Assembly (NCBI GenBank): GCA_965249815.1
Contig: CBDFMV010000003.1
Span: 1,240,001 to 1,304,000, forward strand
Direction of reading: 5' to 3'
Length of the DNA stretch: 64,000 nt
Origin: JAJAZB01 sp965249815
GTDB lineage: Bacteria; Bacteroidota; Bacteroidia; Cytophagales; Spirosomataceae
This document shows positions 32,357 to 40,906 of this stretch, in pieces; position 1 is the first letter of the stretch; every line of letters begins with the position of its first letter. A model generated the notes under the pieces. That model saw only the letters and a list, made by a program, of their open reading frames with translations, did not search any database and had not been told where the DNA came from. Position numbers and translations under genes: made by a program.

Positions 32357-32385
32357 TTCAAGAACCTGTGGAGCAGGTTCTTGAA
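32357..32385. terminator. Second hairpin between glpD and the DUF2795 gene
   Basis: TTCAAGAACCTG / CAGGTTCTTGAA, 12 perfect pairs with a five-base loop, beginning right after the glpD stop. No long T-run follows; it may cap the glpD mRNA or be a repeat element. Confidence 0.7.
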
Positions 32386-32405
32386 GAAAAGTAAACGTTA
32401 CTGAA

Positions 32406-32627
32406 TCAGTATTCGTCTTCGTTGAAAAAGAAGTCATCCTTCGTGGGATAATCCGGCCAGATTTCCTCGATACTTTCGTAAGGTTGACCGTCGTCTTCCA
32501 ATTCCTGCAAATTTTCGACTACTTCGAGCGGAGCGCCCGTGCGGATGGCGTAGTCAATAAGCTCATCCTTTGTGGCAGGCCAGGGAGCGTCTTCCAGGTA
32601 GGAAGCCAGTTCAAGGGTCCAATACAT
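32406..32627 (-). CDS. DUF2795 protein (73 aa)
   Basis: A small very acidic protein, MYWTLELASYLEDAPWPATKDELIDYAIRTGAP..., ending in FFFNEDEY. This is the well-kept DUF2795 family of Bacteroidota and others; function unknown. It has a full expression unit: promoter at 32671-32698, a strong ribosome site (AGGAGG eight bases before ATG, unusual here, where most genes lack one), and its own terminator inside glpD. Confidence 0.92.
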   Translation of the reverse strand: MYWTLELASYLEDAPWPATKDELIDYAIRTGAPLEVVENLQELEDDGQPYESIEEIWPDYPTKDDFFFNEDEY

Positions 32628-32670
32628 GCGTTTTCCCTCCTAAAAATGAATGGTTTTTGAAAAATGACTG

Positions 32671-32698
32671 CAAAAGTAACCGAATTTCGGAGTCCCAA
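32671..32698 (-). promoter_or_regulatory. Promoter of the DUF2795 gene
   Basis: On the minus strand, TTG (32698-32696), 17 bases, TACTTTTG (32678-32671), then AGGAGG before the ATG at 32627. Both Bacteroidota promoter elements are exact. Confidence 0.72.
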
Positions 32699-32801
32699 AA
32701 TTTGGCTCCTAAAATTTTGCCCTTTATTAACCAGTTTGCTCTAAAAAAAGTATAGGTTGCTCCGAAAAATTACGGCCCGAACGGGTTCTTTCTCATTTTC
32801 A

Positions 32802-33587
32802 GTGACTTATTTTTCTGTTGAAGTTTGTGCCTATTCGCTCGAATCGTGCCTGATCGCTCAGCACGCCGGGGCGAACCGCATCGAATTGTGCGCCGGGATG
32901 CCCGAAGGCGGCACCACGTCCCCGGCGGGCCTGATTCATTTAGCAAAAAAGCGTACCGACCTGCCTGTTTTCGTGATGATTCGTCCGCGAGGTGGGGATT
33001 TCTGCTACTCCCAAACCGAGTTTGAGCAAATGCAGGCCGACCTCCAACTCGCCGCCGAACTCGGGGCCGACGGCCTGGTGCTGGGTCTGCTGCACCCCGA
33101 CGGTACGGTGGACGGCCAGCGTACCCGCCAACTCGTGGAACAGGCGCACCCGCTGCCCGTTACCTTCCACCGGGCGTTCGACGCCACCCGCGATCTGGAC
33201 GAAGCGCTGGAGGCCGTCGTCGAAACGGGCTGTCAACGAATCCTGACTTCGGGTGGCGCGCCCACCGCGCCCGAAGGCCATGAAGCCCTGGCGCGGCTGA
33301 ACCGGCTGGCGCACGGTCGGATTGAACTGGTGGCGGGAAGTGGCGTGAACGCCGACAATGCGGCCATGTTGCTCGAAACCGGCGTTCACGCCCTGCACCT
33401 GACGGGCCGGAGCGTCCGCGACAGCGCCATGCAGTTTCGTAAACCGAACCTTTCGATGGGCGGTAACGCGGCGTTTCCCGAATACGAAATTGCCTACGCC
33501 GACGAAGCGAAAATCCGTGCGGTGGTCGATATTGTGGCGCGGTTCGCCGAACCGCCCGCGCCGAAGAAAGGTTTTTCGCACTCATAA
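32802..33587 (+). CDS. cutC: CutC-family copper homeostasis protein
   Basis: 261 residues with the CutC TIM-barrel signatures FSVEVCAYSLESCLIAQHAGANRIELCAG..GGTTSPAG, FVMIRPRGGDFCYS, GLVLGLLHPDGTVD, TFHRAFDATRD and RILTSGGAPTAPEG. CutC is linked to copper tolerance, but its reaction is not known. No ATG fits; the GTG at 32802 gives MTYFSVEVCAYS, close to the family start. A TTG at 32757 would add 15 residues. The glycosylasparaginase gene follows after 22 bases, likely in one transcript. Confidence 0.9.
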   Translation: MTYFSVEVCAYSLESCLIAQHAGANRIELCAGMPEGGTTSPAGLIHLAKKRTDLPVFVMIRPRGGDFCYSQTEFEQMQADLQLAAELGADGLVLGLLHPDGTVDGQRTRQLVEQAHPLPVTFHRAFDATRDLDEALEAVVETGCQRILTSGGAPTAPEGHEALARLNRLAHGRIELVAGSGVNADNAAMLLETGVHALHLTGRSVRDSAMQFRKPNLSMGGNAAFPEYEIAYADEAKIRAVVDIVARFAEPPAPKKGFSHS

Positions 33588-33609
33588 AACCGATTCCCCG
33601 AAAAAAGCC

Positions 33610-34581
33610 ATGCTCTCACGCCGACGTTTCCTGCAAAACTCCGCCCTGACCGCCCTTGCTTCGCCGTTGCTCACCGAAGCCCAGGCCGAACCGGCTGCCA
33701 GCGAGCCGCTCGTGGTGGCCACCTGGCCCAACCGGGGTGCCACGCAGGCAGGCTTTCAAAAACTGCAAGCGGGCGGTAGCGCGCTCGATGCCGTCGAAGC
33801 CGGTGCCCGCGTGCCCGAAGCCGACCCCAACGACACCAGCGTCGGGTACGGCGGCCTGCCCGACCGCGACGGTCACGTCACGCTCGACGCCTGCATCATG
33901 GATTGGCGCGGCAACGCCGGGGCGGTTACGTTTCTGGAAGGCATCATGCACCCCATTTCAGTGGCGCGGCGGGTCATGGAAAAAACGCCGCACGTGATGC
34001 TGTCAGGCGAGGGCGCGCTCCGGTTCGCGCTGGCCGAAGGCTTCAAAAAAGAGTTGTTATTGACCGAAAATTCTCGAAAAGCGTGGGAAGAATGGAAAAA
34101 AACAGCCAAGTACGCCCCCAAAGTGAACGTCGAACTCCACGACACCATCGGCATCCTGGCCCTCGACGGGCAGGGGCGGCTCTCCGGGGCCTGCACCACC
34201 AGCGGGCTGGCCTACAAAATGCACGGCCGCGTGGGCGATTCGCCGATCATCGGGGCCGGGATGTTCGTGGATAACGAAGTCGGTGCGGCCTGCGCCACGG
34301 GGCTGGGTGAATTCGTGATGAAAACCCTCGGCTCGTTTCTCGTTGTGGAACTTATGCGCCAGGGCCGCAGCCCCCAACGGGCCTGCGAAGAAGCCATCGG
34401 GCGCATCGTGAAGCGGTACCCGAATTACCGCGAGTTTCAGGTGGGGTACCTCGCCACCAACCGGCGTGGCGAGGTGGGCGCATTTTCCATCCACGGCGAT
34501 TTCGCCTACACGCTCACGCGGGGCGGCAAAACGGAGGTGATGCCCGCCCGCTCGGTGTTGAAGGGCAAATCGCCCAACTAA
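33610..34581 (+). CDS. Glycosylasparaginase-type N-terminal nucleophile hydrolase, Tat-exported
   Basis: 323 residues, asparaginase-2 family, nearest the N4-(beta-N-acetylglucosaminyl)-L-asparaginase branch, which cuts the GlcNAc-Asn bond of N-glycans. The signal peptide is a twin-arginine one (LSRRRFLQNSALTALASPLL), so the enzyme is exported folded. The nucleophile is Thr-179 in ELHDTIGILALD; TSGLAYKMHGRVGDSPIIGAGMFVD and ATGLGEFVMK complete the site. Its motif set (HDTIG, GMFVD) differs from the peptidase at 23445. The stop overlaps the stop of the convergent hydrolase gene. Confidence 0.9.
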   Translation: MLSRRRFLQNSALTALASPLLTEAQAEPAASEPLVVATWPNRGATQAGFQKLQAGGSALDAVEAGARVPEADPNDTSVGYGGLPDRDGHVTLDACIMDWRGNAGAVTFLEGIMHPISVARRVMEKTPHVMLSGEGALRFALAEGFKKELLLTENSRKAWEEWKKTAKYAPKVNVELHDTIGILALDGQGRLSGACTTSGLAYKMHGRVGDSPIIGAGMFVDNEVGAACATGLGEFVMKTLGSFLVVELMRQGRSPQRACEEAIGRIVKRYPNYREFQVGYLATNRRGEVGAFSIHGDFAYTLTRGGKTEVMPARSVLKGKSPN

Positions 34582-35528
34582 TCGTTTTTCAAAAAACGCC
34601 GCACCATCTCCGCCGTTTCGGTGGGCCGTTCTTCCATCGGCACGTGCCCGGCGTTGGGCAAAATCACCAGCGTATCGTTGAGCAAATCACGGTGAAACCG
34701 GTAGGCGTTTCCGACCGGAATCAGCCCGTCGTGCTGCCCCCAGAGCACCAGCGTGCGCTGGCGGAGGCGGGGAAGCTGCCGCCACGCGCTGTCGGAGGCA
34801 ACTCCCTGTATCCGGTCGAGGAAGGCGGCGCGGTTTCCCGCCCGCAGGGCCATGTCGAAGTACTGCGTCACGAGCGAATCGCTCACCCGCCGGGGGTCGG
34901 CGTAGACCGATTCTACGCTTTTTTCAACGATGAGCCGGGGCGTCACGTAGGTCAATAGACGGCTCAGCCCCGGTACCCGCGCCAGTCGGAAGGCCAGCGG
35001 CACGTTCATGGATTGGAGCGGATACCCGGCTGCATCCACCAGTACCAACTTCCGAACCCACTCCGGATGCGCCAGGGCGAAGCGCCAGGCAATTGCCCCG
35101 CCGAGCGAATTGCCTGCCAGGTCGCAACGTCGGATGCCGCGTTTTTGAAGAAATTTTTTGAGAAAATCCACGTACGCGGGCAGCGAATAATCGCCGTCGG
35201 CGCGGGGACCGGTCAGGCCGTAGGCGGGCAGATCGAGACGGACGACGCGGCGTTCGGCCTTCAAGCGATTCGCCCAGCCTTCCCAGGTCAGCAGCGACGC
35301 ACCCGTGCCGTGGAGCAGCACCAGCGGCACCGAATCCGCCGCCATCCCCTCGTCGCGGTAGTGAACGGCCAGGCTATCGACCGGCAGAAATTTTGACGAC
35401 GCATTGCCGTACTTCGCCAGCAATCGTTCGACGGGAACATCGGCGCGGTAGAAAATGCCGACGAGCAGGGCCACTCCGAACAGTAAAGCCGTTAGGGCGA
35501 TGGCGAAAAGCCGAACGAATTTTTTCAT
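34578..35528 (-). CDS. Alpha/beta hydrolase, membrane-anchored
   Basis: 316 residues. An N-terminal hydrophobic anchor (MKKFVRLFAIALTALLFGVALLVGIFY) precedes an alpha/beta-hydrolase fold: oxyanion region LLHGTGASLLTWEGW, the nucleophile elbow GNSLGGAIAWRFAL, Asp in LWGQHDGLIPV and the catalytic His in NAGHVPMEERPTE. The substrate cannot be told; esterase, lipase or epoxide-type activity are all open. It is six bases downstream of the kelch-like gene, so the two are probably an operon. Confidence 0.9.
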   Translation of the reverse strand: MKKFVRLFAIALTALLFGVALLVGIFYRADVPVERLLAKYGNASSKFLPVDSLAVHYRDEGMAADSVPLVLLHGTGASLLTWEGWANRLKAERRVVRLDLPAYGLTGPRADGDYSLPAYVDFLKKFLQKRGIRRCDLAGNSLGGAIAWRFALAHPEWVRKLVLVDAAGYPLQSMNVPLAFRLARVPGLSRLLTYVTPRLIVEKSVESVYADPRRVSDSLVTQYFDMALRAGNRAAFLDRIQGVASDSAWRQLPRLRQRTLVLWGQHDGLIPVGNAYRFHRDLLNDTLVILPNAGHVPMEERPTETAEMVRRFLKND

Positions 35529-35534
35529 AAAAAA

Positions 35535-37007
35535 TCAGGCTTCCACCCCGCCTGCTTTTGGGCGCAGCCGCTCGAATGCCTCGGCGCTGAGCGTGTAGTT
35601 GAACATCCGCCCATCGAGTTCGGTGGGTGTGCTGACAACGGCTTCCGGGATGCGCCAAGCAATTTGCGCTTTCGTGTTGATTTGCCGGATCGCGTCAGCG
35701 CGAATGCGGCGCTGGTTTTCAGCCGCCTTCGTTTCGGATCGCAGCACGACGTTCAACGCATCGCCACTCAGCGAAGTTGGGTAAGCTGCTACCAGCGCTT
35801 GCAGCACGAGGCGTTCTTTTTCGGGTAAAGGTTCAAGTTTTTGAAAATCGGTTTCCGGCCTGACTTCGGCTAAGACCGGTTCCGTCGCCGGTCGCCGACT
35901 TCGTCTCACCAGCCAGACCCCGCCCAACGCCAGCACCCCGACTCCCGCCAATCCTGCCCAGGCCAGCGCCATTCCCGACCCAACCGGCTCGTAAAACGCG
36001 CCCAGCGCCTCGCCCTGCCGCCACATCGCCGAGGCCGACAGCGTAACCCGACGCATAGTCTGACCACGGGTTCCGGTCAAAAAATGGTGAAACACGAGCG
36101 CATCGCCCCAGCAGCGCCGAAGGTACGGGTCGGGTTCGGTGCCGGGCAGCATGGCGGCAAGGCGTCGGTCAGTGTCTTCCCAGAGCCGCGCTTCGTTGCG
36201 ATCGGGGTCGAGGAGCAGAAACCGGAAGTGCGACCCTTCGTAAAGTGGAAACACGAACAGCCGCCCCGTCCAGAACGACTGCACTTCCCGGTTCAGCGCA
36301 AGCGGAAAGCGTTCGCGCAGGTCGGAGCGCACCTCACCCAGTTTCTCCCAGGCGCGTTGGCGAAACGAAAACCGGAACACGCCAGGGTCCACGCTCGGGT
36401 TGCCACCGCGACGGGATTCGCTTTGCACGTAATTGAGCGCCGAGAAAAATGCGTCGCGTTCGGGCAGGTAGGCGTTGGTGCCGTTGGCGACGGCGGGCGG
36501 GCCTTCGCTGGTGAGGCTGAGGGCTTCCCACTCGCCTTTTTCGGGCCGGTACTGGCTCAGAATGCCGTGCGTGTGCCAGAAGCCGTAACCCCCAAAACTG
36601 TATAACGTGTCGCGGCGTACAAACGGGTAGTTGTTGCAATTGTAGCCCCGGTAAAACGTGCGGTCCAGGCGGGTGAGCGTGCGGCGGGCGAAGTCGAAGC
36701 GGTACACCTGCTGGGTGCAATTGACGAGCAGGTACCGCACCGACCCGCGCCCCGGCGCGACGCACCGCACGTAAGGCAGGGTTGGAAACTCCCGCTCATC
36801 CACCCCGACGAGTTGCACCGGGCCGAGTGTCCGCCACTGGCCGGGGGCGTTTTCTTCTTCCAGCGTTCCCTCCGGCACCCGCAGCCGGTACAGCCGCCCG
36901 CCCGGCGCATCGGGCCAGACCAGCAACGTCGTCGCCGCTGCTGGAAGGCCCGCCGCCGCGAAAAAGAAGAAAACGGCCAGGAAAGGGGCTACGTAGTTGT
37001 TTTTCAT
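35535..37007 (-). CDS. Membrane kelch-like sensor with winged-helix-like tail (putative)
   Basis: 490 residues, not a named family to me. A signal peptide or anchor (NNYVAPFLAVFFFFAAAGLPAAA) is followed by a Trp/Tyr-rich extracytoplasmic region, about 25-335, of kelch-propeller character (YSFGGYGFWHTHGILSQYRPEKGEWEAL, FRFSFRQRAWEKLGEV). Next is one membrane helix (about 342-366: GMALAWAGLAGVGVLALGGVWLV) and a cytoplasmic tail. The tail (ERLVLQALVAAYPTSLSGDALNVVL, ENQRRIRADAIRQIN, DGRMFNYTLS) looks like a winged helix. This build suggests a one-component membrane regulator; that is inference. Confidence 0.7.
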   Translation of the reverse strand: MKNNYVAPFLAVFFFFAAAGLPAAATTLLVWPDAPGGRLYRLRVPEGTLEEENAPGQWRTLGPVQLVGVDEREFPTLPYVRCVAPGRGSVRYLLVNCTQQVYRFDFARRTLTRLDRTFYRGYNCNNYPFVRRDTLYSFGGYGFWHTHGILSQYRPEKGEWEALSLTSEGPPAVANGTNAYLPERDAFFSALNYVQSESRRGGNPSVDPGVFRFSFRQRAWEKLGEVRSDLRERFPLALNREVQSFWTGRLFVFPLYEGSHFRFLLLDPDRNEARLWEDTDRRLAAMLPGTEPDPYLRRCWGDALVFHHFLTGTRGQTMRRVTLSASAMWRQGEALGAFYEPVGSGMALAWAGLAGVGVLALGGVWLVRRSRRPATEPVLAEVRPETDFQKLEPLPEKERLVLQALVAAYPTSLSGDALNVVLRSETKAAENQRRIRADAIRQINTKAQIAWRIPEAVVSTPTELDGRMFNYTLSAEAFERLRPKAGGVEA

Positions 37008-37148
37008 GCAGGTAGGTTGAGCGGGTGCCCAAAAATAATGCATTCCTCACAGATTGGAAATGCGTGAGGATCGGGGATCACGCAATATCTCTTTTCAGTT
37101 TGCGCTGAACCAAGTCTCTTTGTGTCAGAAACAAAAACAATTCCAATC

Positions 37149-37940
37149 ATGAAAGTTGCCTTTTTTCTAATCCGGTTCTTGAGCATCATATTATTGACAA
37201 TCTTGATGGATGCTTGCAAAAAGCAAGAGCCATCCGAAGTAGAACCAATCGTGAAAAATGCTTTGAGGGAAAGTGATGAGGACATGCCCCCAATAAAGGC
37301 TGAAAGTGCGACCAGAAATTTAACCTCAGGCTTAGTGGCGTATTTTCCGTTTAATGGCAATGCCAAAGATGCGAGTGGAAATAATAACTACAGTACTGTT
37401 TACGGAGCTAACTTGACCGCTGATCGGTTTGGGAAACCTAAACGAGCGTATCAATTTGATGGGATAGGCGCTTATATTTTAAGCAATGTGGTAAACATCC
37501 CTTTAGGCAAAAGCCCCCGAACAGCAAGTGTCTGGGTAAATCCATCCGTCTATCCGGGAGATTTTGGTTTGACTGCATTTGCTTGGGGGAAATCAATTCA
37601 AAGCCAAGCGAATATGTTGGGACTTGGACGAGGCAGTATTGTGAGCTATCAGGGATGGGCAGACGATGCACCAGTAACCTACAATTATCCAATTTCAAAG
37701 TGGTTTCATATTGTCACCACCTTTGACGGTATCAACGCGTCAATTTACATCAACGGTAAGCTTATCGGCACATCACAAAAAACCAATTGGGATACAGCAT
37801 CAGGTAGCCTTTACATAGGAACAAGGATTGGTGCAGATCTTGGTTTTTTTAATGGCAGTCTTGATGAAATTAGGATTTATAACCGTGTTTTATCAAGACA
37901 AGAAATCTCTCAACTTTACCAAATTGAGTCTTTAAAATAA
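37149..37940 (+). CDS. LamG/concanavalin-like domain lipoprotein
   Basis: 263 residues. The signal peptide ends in LMDACKK (lipobox Cys at 23). The body is a LamG-type jelly roll: LVAYFPFNGNAKDASGNNN, FDGIGAYILSN, ASVWVNPSVYPGDFG, WFHIVTTFDGINASIYINGKLIGTS, LYIGTRIGADLGFFNGSLDEIRIYNRVLSRQEI. Such domains usually bind carbohydrate at the cell surface. The gene is clearly more AT-rich than its neighbours, with codons such as ATA, TTA and AAT, and likely came in by transfer along with the next small gene. Start ATG 37149. Confidence 0.87.
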   Translation: MKVAFFLIRFLSIILLTILMDACKKQEPSEVEPIVKNALRESDEDMPPIKAESATRNLTSGLVAYFPFNGNAKDASGNNNYSTVYGANLTADRFGKPKRAYQFDGIGAYILSNVVNIPLGKSPRTASVWVNPSVYPGDFGLTAFAWGKSIQSQANMLGLGRGSIVSYQGWADDAPVTYNYPISKWFHIVTTFDGINASIYINGKLIGTSQKTNWDTASGSLYIGTRIGADLGFFNGSLDEIRIYNRVLSRQEISQLYQIESLK

Positions 37941-37966
37941 ATCTGAATTATTAAACAGCCAAAGTC

Positions 37967-38212
37967 ATGGAAGAGAAAATCACCATCAACGGAATTGATA
38001 TCTGGTTCACAACTGACGAAATTAGAATTCTTAATCCCGAGAGCGGGCTTATAGAATCTCAAGGACGGTTTCATTGTTACTATAAATTTTCACCCTCAAC
38101 TATTTTAATTCCTGGAGAATTCTTAAAAGATGAATCGGGTAGGCCGTATGAATTTTCTTCGCCGAGAGAAGCAATAGAGTTCGCAAAAGAGAAGATGAGT
38201 CAAGAGAGTTAA
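37967..38212 (+). CDS. Small hypothetical protein (81 aa)
   Basis: 81 residues, MEEKITINGIDIWFTTDEIRILNPESG..., with no signal peptide or known motif. The AT-rich composition is the same as that of the LamG gene 26 bases upstream, so the two form a transferred pair. I do not recognise a family. Confidence 0.65.
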   Translation: MEEKITINGIDIWFTTDEIRILNPESGLIESQGRFHCYYKFSPSTILIPGEFLKDESGRPYEFSSPREAIEFAKEKMSQES

Positions 38213-38236
38213 GGAAGGAGCGCTACCTTGCCTCCC

Positions 38237-38926
38237 ATGCGCCTCCTCACCATCCCCGACCTTCACGGCAAAACCGCCTGGCAGCGGGTGAATGCGGCGG
38301 ACTACGACAAAATCATCTTTCTCGGCGATTACGTGGACGACCACGGCGAGCATACCGACGACCAGCTCTTCAACAACCTGCTCGCGATCCTCGCCTTCCG
38401 GCAAAGTCACCCCGACAAGGTCGTGCTGCTGCTCGGCAACCACGACGTGCATTACCTCCACTACCCGCACTACCGCGCCAGCCGCTTCCGCGAATCGATG
38501 CGGGAGCGGTTGCAGGACTTGTTTACCCGCGAACGGGCGGCATTTCAAGTGGCGTACGGCGTCGGCGATTACCTCTTTACCCACGCGGGCGTGGCGGCGT
38601 TCTGGTGGGAATGGGTGCAGGAGCGCGTCCTTTCGCTCAACCAAACTGAACATCTGCCCCTCGCCGACCGCCTCAACGCCCTGATGGATTCGCCCGACCG
38701 GCGCTATTTGTACGGAGCTGGGTTTGCCCGTCAGGGGCCGTACCCCTGCGGGGGCGTGGTGTGGGCCGATTTTTCCGAAACTCACGCTGACCCGTTGCCC
38801 CACTACCACCAGGTGGTGGGCCACACCCCCCAAGCCCGCATTCGCACGTTTGGCGACGCCGAAACCAGCATTACCTACACCGACGTGCTGACCAATCGCG
38901 TTCAGTTCTGGGAAGCAGACGTATAA
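38237..38926 (+). CDS. Metallophosphoesterase (calcineurin-like)
   Basis: 229 residues with every metal motif of the family: IPDLHGK (D-x-H), FLGDYVDDHG (GDxxD), LLGNHD (GNHD), FTHAG and VVGHTPQ. This resembles bacterial Ser/Thr phosphatase (PrpA-like) or diadenosine tetraphosphatase-type enzymes; the substrate is not clear. The ATG at 38237 is chosen over a TTG at 38228. Composition returns to the GC-rich norm here. Confidence 0.9.
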   Translation: MRLLTIPDLHGKTAWQRVNAADYDKIIFLGDYVDDHGEHTDDQLFNNLLAILAFRQSHPDKVVLLLGNHDVHYLHYPHYRASRFRESMRERLQDLFTRERAAFQVAYGVGDYLFTHAGVAAFWWEWVQERVLSLNQTEHLPLADRLNALMDSPDRRYLYGAGFARQGPYPCGGVVWADFSETHADPLPHYHQVVGHTPQARIRTFGDAETSITYTDVLTNRVQFWEADV

Positions 38927-39016
38927 ACGGCCCCGGCCAGACGGGGAAGGACTCGGTAAAGTCGAAGGTATTTTTCAAAAATTTACCCAAAAACTTCGCC
39001 GGAAAACCCAAAGCCC

Positions 39017-39024
39017 TAACTTTG
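39017..39024 (+). promoter_or_regulatory. -7 element for the glycogen synthase gene (TAACTTTG)
   Basis: Exact TAnnTTTG match, 45 bases before the ATG at 39069; no clear -33 element. Confidence 0.5.
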
Positions 39025-39068
39025 GCGGCAGGGGGGCATCGCAGCCGTCCCGTACCTTCTTCCACCGC

Positions 39069-40901
39069 ATGGCACTCGAAATCGAACCCATCAAAGCAAA
39101 AATTCGCCCGAAGGCGCTCGTTGAAATTGCCTGGGAAGTCTGCAACCAGGTGGGGGGCATCTACACCGTGATTCGCACGAAGGTGCCATCGATGGTCGAG
39201 AAATGGGGCGACGACTACTTCCTGCTGGGTCCGTATTTCCCCCAAACGGCCGCCGCTGAATTTGAACCCATCGAAACCCCCGACAACTCGATGGTGGGCA
39301 AAGCCGTGGCGCGAATGCGCGAACTGGGCTTCGAAGTCCACTACGGCTATTGGCTCGTGACGGGCAAACCGCGCATCGTGCTGTTCGATTTCTGGCCGGT
39401 GTTCAAGCGCATCGATGAGCTAAAATTCGCCCTTTGGACCCGCCACCAGCTTTCGACGCTCAACGCCGAAGAACTCGTCGGGCACGTCATCGCCTTCGGC
39501 GAATGCGTGCGGGTGTTTCTGACCGAACTGGCCGCCCAGCAATCCGCCAAAACCGACCTCGTGGCGCACTTCCACGAGTGGATGGCCGCCACCGCGTTGC
39601 CCGATTTGAAGCAGGACAACGTGAAAATTTCGACGGTTTTCACCACCCACGCCACCATGCTGGGGCGGTACCTGGCCCCCAACGTGCCCGATTTTTACAC
39701 CGTACTGCCTACGTTTCAGGCGCGCTGGCGCGAAGAAGCCCGCCACTACGGCATCGAATCGCAGGCCACCATCGAGTACCTGGCCGCGCAAAGTTGTCAC
39801 GTGATGACGACCGTCAGCGACGTGACCGCCCGCGAGTGCGAATTTCTGCTCAGTCGCTCCTGCGACTTGATTCTGCCCAACGGCCTGAACATCACCCGGT
39901 TTACGGCCCTGCACGAGTTTCAGAACCTGCACATCCGGTACAAGGAGAAAATTCACGAGTTCGTGATGGGGCACTTTTTCCAGAGTTACTCCTTCGACCT
40001 CGACAAAACGCTTTATTTTTTCACCTCGGGACGGTACGAATACACCAACAAAGGCTACGACCTCACGCTCGAGGCCCTCAGCCGGTTGAACTGGAAGCTG
40101 AAACAATCCGGCTCGGACGTCACGGTCGTGATGTTCATCATCACCCGCAACCCGTACTACTCCCTCGACGCCTCGGTGCTGCAATCGCGGGCGGTGATGA
40201 ACGAAATCAAGGAAACCTGCGGGGCCATCGAGAAACAAATCGGCGAAAACCTGTTCATGGCTTCGGCCACGAGCAACGATTTGAAAATGCCGGATTTGAA
40301 CAAATTTGTCGAGGAATACTGGCAGTTGCGCCTGCGCCGCACGATTCAGACCTGGAAAACGAAGCAGTTGCCCAAAACCGTCACCCACCACCTCAAGCAG
40401 GAAGACGACATCGTGAAATTCCTGCGGTTGGCCAACCTGCAAAACCACGCCGAAGACCGGGTGAAAATCGTGTATCACCCCGATTTCATCGCCACGACCA
40501 ACCCCCTGTTCGGCATTGAGTACAGCCAGTTTGTGCGCGGCTGCCACCTCGGCATTTTCCCCAGCTATTATGAACCCTGGGGCTATACGCCGCTCGAATG
40601 CGTGGCGCGGGGCGTCCCGACGGTCACGAGCGACTTGTCGGGTTTTGGCGATTACATGATGCAAATCATGCGCGACTACGAAAACTGGGGCGTGTACGTG
40701 CTCAACCGCACGAAGCAGAACTTCCACCAGGCCGCCGACCAACTGGCCGACATCCTGCTGAAGTTCGTCAAGCTCTCCCGTCGTGACCGCATCATGCAGC
40801 GCAACCGCGTGGAAAGCATATCGGAAGTGTTCGACTGGAAAAACCTGCGCAGCTACTACGACACCGCCCACGATTTGGCGGTGAAGCGAAAAAAACCGTG
40901 A
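39069..40901 (+). CDS. Glycogen synthase, GT3 (eukaryote-like) family
   Basis: 610 residues. The order of motifs is that of animal/fungal-type glycogen synthase, GT3, not the bacterial GlgA (GT5): WEVCNQVGGIYTVIRTK at the N-terminus, HFHEWMAA, TVFTTHATMLGRYLA, TVSDVTARECEFLL, LPNGLNI, FTSGRYEYTNKGYDLTLEAL and the catalytic FPSYYEPWGYTPLECVARGVPTVTSDLSGFGDY with the paired Glu. It should transfer glucose from a nucleotide sugar to glycogen. GT3 enzymes are known in Bacteroidota. No branching enzyme or phosphorylase is adjacent. Confidence 0.93.
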   Translation: MALEIEPIKAKIRPKALVEIAWEVCNQVGGIYTVIRTKVPSMVEKWGDDYFLLGPYFPQTAAAEFEPIETPDNSMVGKAVARMRELGFEVHYGYWLVTGKPRIVLFDFWPVFKRIDELKFALWTRHQLSTLNAEELVGHVIAFGECVRVFLTELAAQQSAKTDLVAHFHEWMAATALPDLKQDNVKISTVFTTHATMLGRYLAPNVPDFYTVLPTFQARWREEARHYGIESQATIEYLAAQSCHVMTTVSDVTARECEFLLSRSCDLILPNGLNITRFTALHEFQNLHIRYKEKIHEFVMGHFFQSYSFDLDKTLYFFTSGRYEYTNKGYDLTLEALSRLNWKLKQSGSDVTVVMFIITRNPYYSLDASVLQSRAVMNEIKETCGAIEKQIGENLFMASATSNDLKMPDLNKFVEEYWQLRLRRTIQTWKTKQLPKTVTHHLKQEDDIVKFLRLANLQNHAEDRVKIVYHPDFIATTNPLFGIEYSQFVRGCHLGIFPSYYEPWGYTPLECVARGVPTVTSDLSGFGDYMMQIMRDYENWGVYVLNRTKQNFHQAADQLADILLKFVKLSRRDRIMQRNRVESISEVFDWKNLRSYYDTAHDLAVKRKKP

Positions 40902-40906
40902 TTTCA

